Below are positions 56,507 to 64,000 of a stretch of DNA of 64,000 nt, in pieces; position 1 is the stretch's first letter, and every line of letters begins with the position of its first letter. The position numbers and the translations under genes were made by a program. This stretch comes from Paraglaciecola mesophila KMM 241 (GTDB lineage: Bacteria; Pseudomonadota; Gammaproteobacteria; Enterobacterales; Alteromonadaceae): positions 62,001-126,000 of the forward strand of contig NZ_BAEP01000023.1 in NCBI RefSeq assembly GCF_000315015.1. Reading direction: 5' to 3'. The notes beneath the pieces are model-generated. The model saw nothing but the letters and a program-made list of their open reading frames with translations. It had not been told where the DNA came from and ran no database searches.

Positions 56507-57547
56507 TTAATTTTGTGCGCTTTGCCCATCATTATCACTTGGAGCATCGGCTTTAGTCGAATCGTGTTTATCAAAACTCTGTTGCTTTGAATTTGCTTGT
56601 GCGCCTTCGCCATTTTCATTGCCTTCTTTAGCGGCGTTACCCTTGGTCATATTCTGTTGGCTTGCCAACATCGAATCGAGTTTTTCACCACCTTTTGCAC
56701 CAAAATCCAAGGTACGAATAGGGAAGGGAATGAGGAAGTCGGCTTCTTCTAAGGTTTTTTTGATCAAAATTACCGCCTCGTGGCGTGCCACCATAAAACC
56801 GGTATCGCCTGGGTAGTCTATCCAAAACCATACCAGCATATTAATGCTGCTATCGCCAAAGCTCTCTACGTAAACCGCGGTTTCTTCTTTTTTGATGACG
56901 AAGTCACATTCGTTTATTTTATCTGTGAGCAATTTTGCCGCCGCCGCTGGGTCGTCGCCATAAGAAATGCCCACCGGGATTTCTAGCCTGCGAACACCAA
57001 GCGTGGAGTAATTAGTGAGTATGTTGCGAAACAATATTTTATTAGGAATAACTTCGATTTGGCCGAAAAAGGTTTCGACTATCGTGTTGCGCAAATTGAT
57101 GGCACGTACGTTGCCAAACACGCCCTCTGCTTGTACTACATCGCCTAATTCAAATGGTTTTCTAATTCCCATTGCAATACCTGCGATCAGGTTTTCTGTC
57201 ATGTCTTGGAATGCAAAGCCGATCGCCAAGCCTACAATACCCGCACCCGCTAGAAGTGAGGTCACTGTGCCAGAAAGACCTAAAAACTCAAGGGCGATAA
57301 ATAAGCCCGTACACATCACAATTGCTTTAAATATGGAAGCGAGCAGGTCGGCAATTTGTCGCGATTCTAAGGCTCGATGTAAACCTTTTCTAAGCATTTT
57401 ACTCAGCACTCTGGCCAGTATTGAGAACACGATTGTGATCACAATGGCGACCACGAAATTAGGCAGGTGAGCGATTGTTTGTTCTAACCAGCTTTGAAGC
57501 TTGTCATTTATCAAAGAAGAAAATTCGCCTAGCGCTTTGAATTCCAT
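56507..57547 (-). CDS. Small-conductance mechanosensitive channel (MscS family)
   Basis: 346 residues. TM1-TM3 in the first 130 residues, with the pore-lining TM3 pattern LLAGAGIVGLAIGFAFQDMTEN and then IRKPFELGDVV, the family hallmark. The beta and C-terminal parts (RRLEIPVGISYGDD) complete the cytosolic cage. It has an extra acidic, Asn/Gln-rich tail of about 50 residues. It opens at hypo-osmotic shock to release solutes. The gene follows the CC0125-type lipoprotein gene, but a strong terminator lies between them. Confidence 0.93.
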   Translation of the reverse strand: MEFKALGEFSSLINDKLQSWLEQTIAHLPNFVVAIVITIVFSILARVLSKMLRKGLHRALESRQIADLLASIFKAIVMCTGLFIALEFLGLSGTVTSLLAGAGIVGLAIGFAFQDMTENLIAGIAMGIRKPFELGDVVQAEGVFGNVRAINLRNTIVETFFGQIEVIPNKILFRNILTNYSTLGVRRLEIPVGISYGDDPAAAAKLLTDKINECDFVIKKEETAVYVESFGDSSINMLVWFWIDYPGDTGFMVARHEAVILIKKTLEEADFLIPFPIRTLDFGAKGGEKLDSMLASQQNMTKGNAAKEGNENGEGAQANSKQQSFDKHDSTKADAPSDNDGQSAQN

Positions 57548-57571
57548 GAGTTGATCCTAGAGTGGGTTAAA

Positions 57572-57601
57572 AGAAAAAAGCGAGTACCATAAGGTACTCG
57601 C
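57572..57601 (-). terminator. Rho-independent terminator of the CC0125-type lipoprotein gene
   Basis: Perfect 9-bp stem GCGAGTACC / GGTACTCGC with a 4-base loop; on the minus strand it runs straight into CTTTTTTCTT. This ends the leftward transcript starting near 58192. Confidence 0.88.
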
Positions 57602-57646
57602 AAAGGGAACGCACTGTGGATGTAGGACAGTGCAGCAGCAGTAATT

Positions 57647-58192
57647 CTAATGAGCCGGTCGTAGGTTTTGGGCTAACTTCTGGGCGTCAAATACGGTCAA
57701 TGGTGTTTTTGGCTCGCCCTTACCCATAGTGATGAGCAGCGACGACATAATGTTTTCTTTCACTTGTTTGGTGGTAACTTCGCCGCCGGCATAATTTGGT
57801 GAAGACGGTGTGGCGCAGCCTAGTAAACCGCAGGTGGTTTCACCTTGCATGGGCTTCGTTGTGCTTGGGCCTACACGTGTTACGTCTTTGGTCTCAATGT
57901 CGGTGTCACTGTCTACGATAGTGAACCAGTTGTATCCATTTGCGCTGGTTAGTTCAGCGGCGTGAAGTAGGGCGAAATTGGTGGCTTCTTCTTCATCGGT
58001 GTTTTTGTTGCCTTTAAATACCACGCGATATTGATTTTCACTCAGTTGAAAATGGCTGTAGCCTTCGTCTCCGTTTTGCATAGCTGCCTGATATTGAGTC
58101 GGGGTGACTGAACTGCAGCCAAATAAGCACAGGCAAATCATGCACAAGGTTAGGGTTGGCTTTAGTAAAATGTAATCAGGCAGTATATTCAT
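57647..58192 (-). CDS. CC0125/CC1285-family lipoprotein
   Basis: 181 residues with lipobox LFGC (Cys26). The mature part includes YSHFQLSENQYRVVFKGN and ALLHAAELTSANGYNWF, which match the CC0125/CC1285 lipoprotein family seen in many proteobacteria. Function unknown. A CGLLGC segment around residue 141 adds two cysteines. It is its own transcription unit, with a terminator at its end. Confidence 0.8.
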   Translation of the reverse strand: MNILPDYILLKPTLTLCMICLCLFGCSSVTPTQYQAAMQNGDEGYSHFQLSENQYRVVFKGNKNTDEEEATNFALLHAAELTSANGYNWFTIVDSDTDIETKDVTRVGPSTTKPMQGETTCGLLGCATPSSPNYAGGEVTTKQVKENIMSSLLITMGKGEPKTPLTVFDAQKLAQNLRPAH

Positions 58193-58575
58193 AAGGCATA
58201 CTCTTTAAGGTCTTGGCTGATGATGCGTCAGCGTTCTTAATGTTATATGTATTGCTTAATTCAATACTGATGCCAATGTTGCAGCCCTTTAAAAATAAGG
58301 GGTGTAGGCTATAGTAATATTAGTGGGTAGCAACATTTACTGGTTGAAGCGTAAAAAGTGCTCACCCTGGGGTGTGCTTTTAACGAGTGGTTGGATGGGC
58401 AATAACGAAACAGGGAAAGCATTGGCTTTCCCTGTTAACTTCCGGGTGTTGGAGTTCGCGACTGGATTACCGCGAAGGTGCTGTGCTTACGTTTCGCGTA
58501 GCGCGTTGTTAGCGCTCTAGCCGAGATATGGTGTATCACTGAACCTTTAACTAATCATAACACTTATGGCGAAGG
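58193..58575. other. Intergenic region with a strong hairpin
   Basis: About 380 bp. A perfect 12-bp stem AACAGGGAAAGC / GCTTTCCCTGTT with loop ATTG lies at 58409-58436. It is probably a terminator or RNA-stabilising structure for the phosphatase-kinase gene transcribed leftward from 60198. No long T run follows. No gene is supported here. Confidence 0.5.
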
Positions 58576-60198
58576 CTAAACCTCTGGGGCGATAAGCATG
58601 GTCAGTGATGCAGGGTTTACCTCGATGAATAATTCATCGTCTTGGTAGGTTTCACCGTCAATCACGTAATTAAGGGGGCCAGCACCCTTGATATGGACTT
58701 TTGTGATGCGCTGGTGGCGCACGCTTTTCTCTTCAGCTGAGTTAAATAAGCCTGGGGCAATTAATTCAGACAAACTGAACATATGATCGCCCAAGGTGGC
58801 ATCACCGGGTAGCCAGGTTAAATCCAATAAGCCGTCTCGCACATTAGGCTCGCCGCCACCTTGGGCTAAAACTGTGGTAAAGGGCGCGGCATTGGCAACC
58901 ACTAAACTGCACACTGACAGCTGCTGCGTGGGCTCGTCGTCTATGGTGACGTCGAGCTGCAGAGATTCATTCACATTGACTGCTTCCCACAGGGCTTTGA
59001 TATAAGCCATTTGGCCACCTTGGTTTTTTTCCTCACGATCTGCGTTTTCAATCATTTTTTGTTCAAAGCCGACTGCTGTGACCAATAACGCCAGTTTTTT
59101 GTTGCAATTGGCAGTATCAATTTTAGTCGCTATGCCATTCTCAATATGCTCACACGCGACCTCTATCGGCATGACTTTGGTTCTCGTGCCAAATAACGCA
59201 TGGGCTAAAGCGTTTGCTGTTCCCATGGGGATAATGGCAAATTGGGTTTGGGTATTCACCACCGCCGATGCGACCTCGGTTAATGTGCCATCGCCGCCGC
59301 AAGCAATTACGGTCGTAGCGCCAGCGTTAATAGCCTGTTTCGCTAAGTCATAGGCGCTAACGTCTGGTGTGCTCTCTACCACTTTTAGTTGCATAGAAGC
59401 ACTGAGTCTTTGTTCTATGAATTCGCGATTCTCGGTCCATTTACCGGCACCCGATACTGGGTTTGCGATTAACCATGTTGGGGCTTTGGGTGTTAGCACA
59501 CCTTTATCAAAAATTTTGCAAAGCGCCCTCAGCTGATGAGGATTAAGGCGCGCAGTTTCACGCACATCTTGAATCTTTTCAATGGCTTGGCGTACGCTTA
59601 AGGTGCGATCTTTACTTAATAAATATGCAGCCATTACCAACACCGAGCGACCACGCCCTAAAGCGCAGTGAACTACCACACCGCGATTCGCGCGGCGATG
59701 ATTCTCAATCCAGTTCACGGCGCTGATTAAATCCTCTTCTGAGGGGCTTTGGTGGTCAAGCACAGGCACATTTAAGTAGGCTAAGTCTTCTGAGGTGGCG
59801 GTCCAATCTAGTCCGTCAAATTCGGCGGTAACATCTAAAATGGCTTTAACATTGAGCTCTTGAAGGTGCGCTACATCGCTTGGAAATAAGCGGCAAGCCA
59901 GAAATAAATCATCATCTATTTTTTGAATGGCTGGGACTTTGTCGTTTTTGCGCGCCCAACTATTGTACAGCTGCACTCCTAGTAGAAAGGGTATAAACAA
60001 CCAGCGCACGTAGAAGGGAATTGAACCGTCTTGTTTCTTTCTAAAAATAGCCGGCTTTTGCAATAAGTATGCTGCGCCTACAGCAAGTAGAGATAAGCTG
60101 ATCCAAATCAGTGGCACGCTGACAAATAGAGTAGGGCTGAAGTATGCCAAGGCGAGCGCAGCCAGCGCACCTGCTAAATAATACTTAACGATAAACAT
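58576..60198 (-). CDS. Membrane protein tyrosine/dual-specificity phosphatase fused to diacylglycerol-type lipid kinase
   Basis: 540 residues. N-terminal membrane segments (about 5-50, plus one near 65-80) are followed by a dual-specificity phosphatase domain (about 95-235), with active-site loop HCALGRGRS (Cx5R intact) and the general acid in DHQSP. Then comes a DAGKc lipid kinase domain (about 243-540): GGDGTLTEVASAV is the nucleotide-binding motif, with MGTANALAHAL after it. One protein may thus add and remove phosphates at the membrane, perhaps on a lipid. The order phosphatase-kinase in one chain is unusual. Substrate unknown. Confidence 0.87.
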   Translation of the reverse strand: MFIVKYYLAGALAALALAYFSPTLFVSVPLIWISLSLLAVGAAYLLQKPAIFRKKQDGSIPFYVRWLFIPFLLGVQLYNSWARKNDKVPAIQKIDDDLFLACRLFPSDVAHLQELNVKAILDVTAEFDGLDWTATSEDLAYLNVPVLDHQSPSEEDLISAVNWIENHRRANRGVVVHCALGRGRSVLVMAAYLLSKDRTLSVRQAIEKIQDVRETARLNPHQLRALCKIFDKGVLTPKAPTWLIANPVSGAGKWTENREFIEQRLSASMQLKVVESTPDVSAYDLAKQAINAGATTVIACGGDGTLTEVASAVVNTQTQFAIIPMGTANALAHALFGTRTKVMPIEVACEHIENGIATKIDTANCNKKLALLVTAVGFEQKMIENADREEKNQGGQMAYIKALWEAVNVNESLQLDVTIDDEPTQQLSVCSLVVANAAPFTTVLAQGGGEPNVRDGLLDLTWLPGDATLGDHMFSLSELIAPGLFNSAEEKSVRHQRITKVHIKGAGPLNYVIDGETYQDDELFIEVNPASLTMLIAPEV

Positions 60199-60449
60199 GA
60201 TGCTATTCCTTTCTTTCTAAGTGGCTGCGACCGACTTTTTATTGCGCAATACGCCCTGATTTTTGCAGTGACCATTCGCAATGTCGATTCGCCTTGCTAT
60301 TCCCACGCTGACATTCGCTGTAGGTTATATGCGTCGTGATACAAAGATGCTACTCAATTTAAATGTGAGCTTCGCTTGGTTGAAAGCAAAGCCACCTAAA
60401 GAAAGTAGCATGGGTAGTCGGCAAGCTTGCCAGCACATGTTAAATGGCT

Positions 60450-60983
60450 TTATTTAAATGATTTAGTCCCTCGGATTGGGTAATCGTTTTTGCGCGTATA
60501 GCCTAAGCCAGAAACCAGCATGTTTAGGTCTGGGCGAACGAAAGGGCTATTCGCAATCTCTAATACTTGCACTTTATTGTCGCTGTTAACAACGAACAAA
60601 CCTGGTTCAGGGAAGTCGTGGTCCGTTTCAGCTTCAGATGTAGGCTGTGAAAGATACAAGCCAAGTGCGCTCATGTGCTCTTTCGTTAAACCCGCATATA
60701 CGGGAAACTCAACCGAGACGTCATCAAGCTTGGTGTTAAGTTGTTCAACCGAATCAGCAGATACGGCCACAATATCAACTTTGATCTCTTGAAACTGAGA
60801 GCGCATTTCTTGTAATTGCGTAAGGTACTTGCTGCAAATTGGGCAATGCACTCCACGATATACAACCACCATGGTCCAGTGATCTGCGTCAGTTGGGGAG
60901 ACTAGGCTTTGGGTATTGCCTTTAGTGTCTAGCACTTGGATCTCAGGAAAAGTTGCACCTGGGGTTAATTTTTCAGAATTCAT
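60450..60983 (-). CDS. AhpC/TSA-type peroxiredoxin-like protein
   Basis: 177 residues in a thioredoxin fold. The active-site region is VYRGVHCPICSKYL, with CxxC rather than the single peroxidatic Cys of classical AhpC. Such proteins reduce peroxides or act as thiol oxidoreductases. AGGAGG precedes the ATG, a strong ribosome-binding site. It is 70 bp downstream of the hemerythrin gene on the same strand, so both may answer oxidative stress. Confidence 0.85.
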   Translation of the reverse strand: MNSEKLTPGATFPEIQVLDTKGNTQSLVSPTDADHWTMVVVYRGVHCPICSKYLTQLQEMRSQFQEIKVDIVAVSADSVEQLNTKLDDVSVEFPVYAGLTKEHMSALGLYLSQPTSEAETDHDFPEPGLFVVNSDNKVQVLEIANSPFVRPDLNMLVSGLGYTRKNDYPIRGTKSFK

Positions 60984-61052
60984 TTTCGTCCTCCTTAAGG
61001 GTTGGGTGATGTGTATGGGTTGGCCGCATTCAGTGGCAGTCCAGTCGTGAAT

Positions 61053-61493
61053 CTAGGCGGACTGTTGCTCGCGCATTTCTTCGCGATAACTGTTAGCCAG
61101 ACGATTCTTTTGCGTTTCATTCAGCACTTTACCGGCCATTTGGAAAAACTGTTGTTCTTCATCATCTAAATGGTGCAAGACCAAATGTTGCAGACTTTTC
61201 ATATGCGTCAGCCATGCTGAAGAGCTCATGTCTGTGTCTTCGAGTTTCTCGATCAGTTCATCGATTTCATGATGTTCAGCGATAGCGTGGCGAGACTGAT
61301 CCGCCATGTCATCTGATTTCATCAGGGGGGCATAGAAATAACGTTCTTCAGCTAAGGCGTGACTTTCGAGCGCCTCTTTTAACGCTTTAAAGGTATGAAT
61401 ACGTTCGTCACTTTTACCTGACGTGTTAAGTAGTTTGTCCATTAAGTCGCGTTGAACGTCGTGATCTTTACGCAATGCTTCGAAAATTTTCAT
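61053..61493 (-). CDS. Hemerythrin (HHE) domain protein
   Basis: 146 residues. I prefer the ATG at 61493, which has AAGGAA at the right spacing; an in-frame ATG six codons upstream is less likely. Histidines and acids of a di-iron four-helix bundle are present: KDHDVQRDLM, LESHALAEERYFY, AEHHEIDEL, HHLDDEEQQFF. Such proteins bind oxygen or nitric oxide and are linked to stress repair. Probably co-transcribed with the peroxiredoxin-like gene. Confidence 0.85.
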   Translation of the reverse strand: MKIFEALRKDHDVQRDLMDKLLNTSGKSDERIHTFKALKEALESHALAEERYFYAPLMKSDDMADQSRHAIAEHHEIDELIEKLEDTDMSSSAWLTHMKSLQHLVLHHLDDEEQQFFQMAGKVLNETQKNRLANSYREEMREQQSA

Positions 61494-61897
61494 TATCTTA
61501 TTCCTTTTCATTTTGCTTTGTTTTTTCGTTTATCTAATGTTCTTCATTGCGAGCACCGTACCAACAGGGGTAACTTTATAATTAATTGAAATTTATAGGA
61601 TTTATGTGGGTTGATTATGTATCAACGATTGTTAACGTGGTAAAAATTACACGTCAGCAGTAGTTATTTCTGTGTTTTTGGTGTGAGTTACACATGATCT
61701 TTAATGTAGTAATGAATCGATTTTGGGTGTTTTGCGTAATAGCTGTAATTGGTTAGCTATCAGTGGTTGGTTGTTAGCAGTTTATGCATATTGCAGTGAG
61801 AGTCAGTGGCTACACGGGAATCAAAGCAAGGCTTCTAAGAGCAAAGATCAAAGAACGATTAGCTCATCTTAACAATTAGCTTTAATGAGGAGGGAAT
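61494..61897. other. Intergenic region between divergent hemerythrin and DUF2177 genes
   Basis: About 400 bp, AT-rich, no gene seen. It should hold two divergent promoters. No operator is recognised. Confidence 0.35.
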
Positions 61898-62293
61898 ATG
61901 AAAAAAGCGGTTATGGCATATATAGGTTCGTTACTGGGATTTTTGTTGTTAGATGCGATATGGCTGGGCTTGGTGGCTAAAAATAGCTACATACAAGCGA
62001 TGCAAGGGCTCATGCGGGAGGACGTACACGTTTGGCCTTGGGTGGTATTTTATAGTCTGTACTGCATGGCCATAGTGTATTTGGTTGTTTTACCTCGCAA
62101 AGATAGTGCCAGTGGTCGTCCTGTACTGGCGGCTGGAGCTGTACTCGGTGCTGCGGCTTACGGGGCGTATAATATGACAAATTACGCTTTATTAGCGGGC
62201 TGGCCGTTAAGTATAAGCTTGCAAGATTGGGCTTGGGGCACGGTGGTAACAAGCTTAAGCAGTTACTGTGGCTGGCGCTTCGTTCGTCGTTGA
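61898..62293 (+). CDS. DUF2177 family membrane protein
   Basis: 131 residues with four membrane segments. LLDAIWLGLVAKNSY and the later GAAAYGAYNMTNYALLAGWP are characteristic of DUF2177. Preceded by GAGGAGG. Function unknown. A hairpin (CCGCGACAG / CTGTCGCGG) follows at 62349-62372. Confidence 0.85.
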   Translation: MKKAVMAYIGSLLGFLLLDAIWLGLVAKNSYIQAMQGLMREDVHVWPWVVFYSLYCMAIVYLVVLPRKDSASGRPVLAAGAVLGAAAYGAYNMTNYALLAGWPLSISLQDWAWGTVVTSLSSYCGWRFVRR

Positions 62294-62348
62294 ATTTAAC
62301 CGAAGGCTGATGAAAAATAGCGAGTGTAAAGTAGTGGCAGCGAAGTCT

Positions 62349-62372
62349 CCGCGACAGCAAATACTGTCGCGG
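62349..62372. terminator. Hairpin after DUF2177 gene
   Basis: Perfect 9-bp stem CCGCGACAG / CTGTCGCGG with a 6-base loop, followed by only TTT. It lies between convergent genes and may terminate the rightward transcript. Confidence 0.55.
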
Positions 62373-62380
62373 TTTGCCAA

Positions 62381-63304
62381 TTATTTATTTAGCTTGCGTA
62401 TGTGGCTGTAGTTAAGTAATGCAACGAATACTGAGCCGCCTATTGCATTGCCCAACAGCACTACAGACAATGCTTTTAGCATCTCAAGCAACGATAATTG
62501 GTCGGACGTAAAATACCCCACGAGTAGTTCTACTGAGCCAGCGATTGAGTGGTGTAGGCCACCTAGCCCGATGATGAAAGTCACAATATAAATACATAAT
62601 ATTTGGCTGGTGGTGGAATGCGTTGACAGTATTGTCCATGCGCCTAAGGCCATTAACCAACCTGCAAGGGTGGCGCTGGTGAGTAAGGTTAGAGGGGAAT
62701 AAGACAAAATATGTTCAGCGATAATGAAATAGCCTTCGCTGGCGTGAATCACCTCGTCGCTCATGGCGAGTAATCCCGCACTTATTACACCGCCTATTAT
62801 GTTCCCCGCGATAACAATACCCCATAAACGAAACATGCGAACAATGTTGATGCGCCTGTCTAGAATCGGGTAGAAGGCCGTCGCTGTGTGTTCTGTAAAA
62901 AGCTGAGTGCGACTTAAAATACACATCACAAAACCCAGCGGGTAGACCAAGGCGACCAATACGCGGTTAAAACCAGTAGAGAGGTCGCCCACTATGGTTG
63001 TCATGACTCCTACGGCCAATACGGTAAAACAAATGATCATGCCTGCGGCCAATGCCGACATGAATAGAGACATGGCGGGCCGGGCTAATTGCTCAACTCC
63101 TTCATCAATGGCTTTTTCAAGAATGTCGTCTGGGTGGCGAAAGGTCTCATCGACACGCTTCACTATGACAGAAGCATACTCCTGGCTTTCGCGTGTGCGC
63201 TCTTTCGTTCGCTCTTTAGCGCTTTCATCAAATAAGAGCTCCCCTGAGGTGGAAACAATACGTGCTTCATGATCGTGTTCGCCGTGCTCTAAATCATCTG
63301 CCAT
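62381..63304 (-). CDS. Formate/nitrite transporter (FNT) family protein
   Basis: 307 residues. An acidic, charged cytosolic start of about 65 residues precedes six membrane segments of the FNT fold (LARPAMSLFMSALAAGMIICF at the first; LLGNAIGGSVFVALLNY at the last). FNT channels carry formate, nitrite or hydrosulfide. The long N-terminus occurs in some proteobacterial FNT proteins. It follows the VTT gene by 13 bp, so they are probably co-transcribed. Substrate unknown. Confidence 0.88.
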   Translation of the reverse strand: MADDLEHGEHDHEARIVSTSGELLFDESAKERTKERTRESQEYASVIVKRVDETFRHPDDILEKAIDEGVEQLARPAMSLFMSALAAGMIICFTVLAVGVMTTIVGDLSTGFNRVLVALVYPLGFVMCILSRTQLFTEHTATAFYPILDRRINIVRMFRLWGIVIAGNIIGGVISAGLLAMSDEVIHASEGYFIIAEHILSYSPLTLLTSATLAGWLMALGAWTILSTHSTTSQILCIYIVTFIIGLGGLHHSIAGSVELLVGYFTSDQLSLLEMLKALSVVLLGNAIGGSVFVALLNYSHIRKLNK

Positions 63305-63317
63305 GTGTTTATCCTTA

Positions 63318-63890
63318 CTAGTGTTTTATCCACCAAATAACGGCTACCAATATGGTTAAGCCGATGGCTGTGGGAAGCTTATATTTTCTGAACAGTGCCT
63401 CTGCATGATTACCTGCCAACTTGACCAATAAGGCTAAGCCGAAATAGCGCAGTGAGCGCGCAATTAAGGTTGCTAACAGAAACATGCCGATGGGATATTT
63501 CACTGCGCCAGCGGCTAGCATCGCAATCTGAAATGGTACTGGAATGATACCGATGGACAGCACGTACCAAAAACCCTGCTGCTGCATCTGCGTTTTTACG
63601 TTCTCTAATTGCTGTGGATCAGAAAACCAACTGGCAATTTGCTCTGCGAATTGGTCGAAAAGAAAATAGCCTACACCGTAACCAATAACTGCGCCGAAAA
63701 TGCAACCTACAGTGGCAAGCGTTGCCAACAGCCAAATTTTCTCACGTTTGGCCTGCATCAATGGAATGAGCACTGCTTCTAGCGGTATCGGAACAATAAT
63801 AGATTCTAAAAAGGAAGCTATCACCAGCACTGCGTACATGTTTTTAGATTCGATGAACTGTTTTGTTTTGCTTTTGAAGTAGGCGACCAT
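63318..63890 (-). CDS. VTT/DedA-family (YqaA-type) membrane protein
   Basis: 190 residues with four to five membrane segments. FLESIIVPIPLEAVLIPLM and the later PVPFQIAMLAAGAVKYP match the two hallmark loops of VTT/SNARE-associated (DedA) proteins, which are linked to lipid transport and membrane homeostasis. First gene of a leftward pair with the FNT gene, with sequence to the right edge showing no further gene. Confidence 0.85.
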   Translation of the reverse strand: MVAYFKSKTKQFIESKNMYAVLVIASFLESIIVPIPLEAVLIPLMQAKREKIWLLATLATVGCIFGAVIGYGVGYFLFDQFAEQIASWFSDPQQLENVKTQMQQQGFWYVLSIGIIPVPFQIAMLAAGAVKYPIGMFLLATLIARSLRYFGLALLVKLAGNHAEALFRKYKLPTAIGLTILVAVIWWIKH

Positions 63891-64000
63891 TTGCGTCCTG
63901 TCTTACACCTTGAGGTTGATGAAACCACGTGAGGAAATGAAACGAATAGACTCACTTTGCAGGATGTATACCAAAGGACGGCGGGGAATGAAGGAACAGC

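Noticed and set aside
1-64000. CRISPR array, tRNA, rRNA, complete IS element
   Set aside because: No regularly spaced direct repeats, no tRNA-like cloverleaf or rRNA segment, and no transposase were recognised by eye.

Overview
The window looks like chromosomal DNA of a marine gammaproteobacterium of the Alteromonadales (Alteromonas/Paraglaciecola/Glaciecola-like). This is inferred from moderate GC, the protein families present, and the mix of TetR-controlled efflux, polyol uptake, c-di-GMP signalling and outer-membrane porins. No rRNA, tRNA, CRISPR array or intact insertion sequence was recognised.

Layout. 1-3.0 kb: a HipA-family kinase cut by the left edge, with a promoter region full of palindromes, then three small envelope proteins. 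3.1-7.0 kb: glutathione S-transferase and cupin genes divergent from a TetR regulator, with two matching operator palindromes, and an MFS exporter. 7.0-14 kb: an RND tripartite pump (MFP, RND, OMF) divergent from its TetR regulator, again with a pair of operators. 14.4-23.1 kb: a polyol (mannitol/sorbitol type) module made of porin, ABC importer, HAD hydrolase, SorC-type regulator and a convergent fructokinase; no polyol dehydrogenase is present. 23.7-32.9 kb: a transmembrane GGDEF-EAL protein next to four tandem copies of a two-gene cassette, each an outer-membrane porin translationally coupled to a short PstS-like periplasmic binding protein. The third porin is broken by one extra base in a G7 run.

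33.2-46.3 kb: a sulfite-exporter-type permease, then a defence/plasticity island. It holds a hipBA pair lying between two 72-bp direct repeats, a methyltransferase-HNH fusion, the remnant of an antitoxin-like HTH gene, and an m5C methyltransferase + McrB + DUF2357/McrC-like nuclease operon resembling LlaJI-type restriction systems. In that operon the recognition half (methyltransferase and McrB N-terminus) is much more AT-rich than the AAA+ and nuclease half, suggesting a swapped specificity cassette.

46.4-64 kb: a small secreted protein, a HupE-like membrane protein with an exported adenine-deaminase-like lipoprotein, a MAPEG protein, a four-gene membrane operon of unknown function, and a stress/envelope group (DUF2383 helical bundle, MscS channel, CC0125-type lipoprotein, phosphatase-lipid kinase fusion, peroxiredoxin-like protein, hemerythrin, DUF2177 protein, formate/nitrite transporter, VTT/DedA protein).

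The strongest candidates for something little described are the four-fold porin/binding-protein array beside a c-di-GMP enzyme, with possible poly-G variation, and the methyltransferase-HNH fusion beside the mosaic McrBC-type restriction operon. All functional calls come from reading motifs by eye; no database search was possible.
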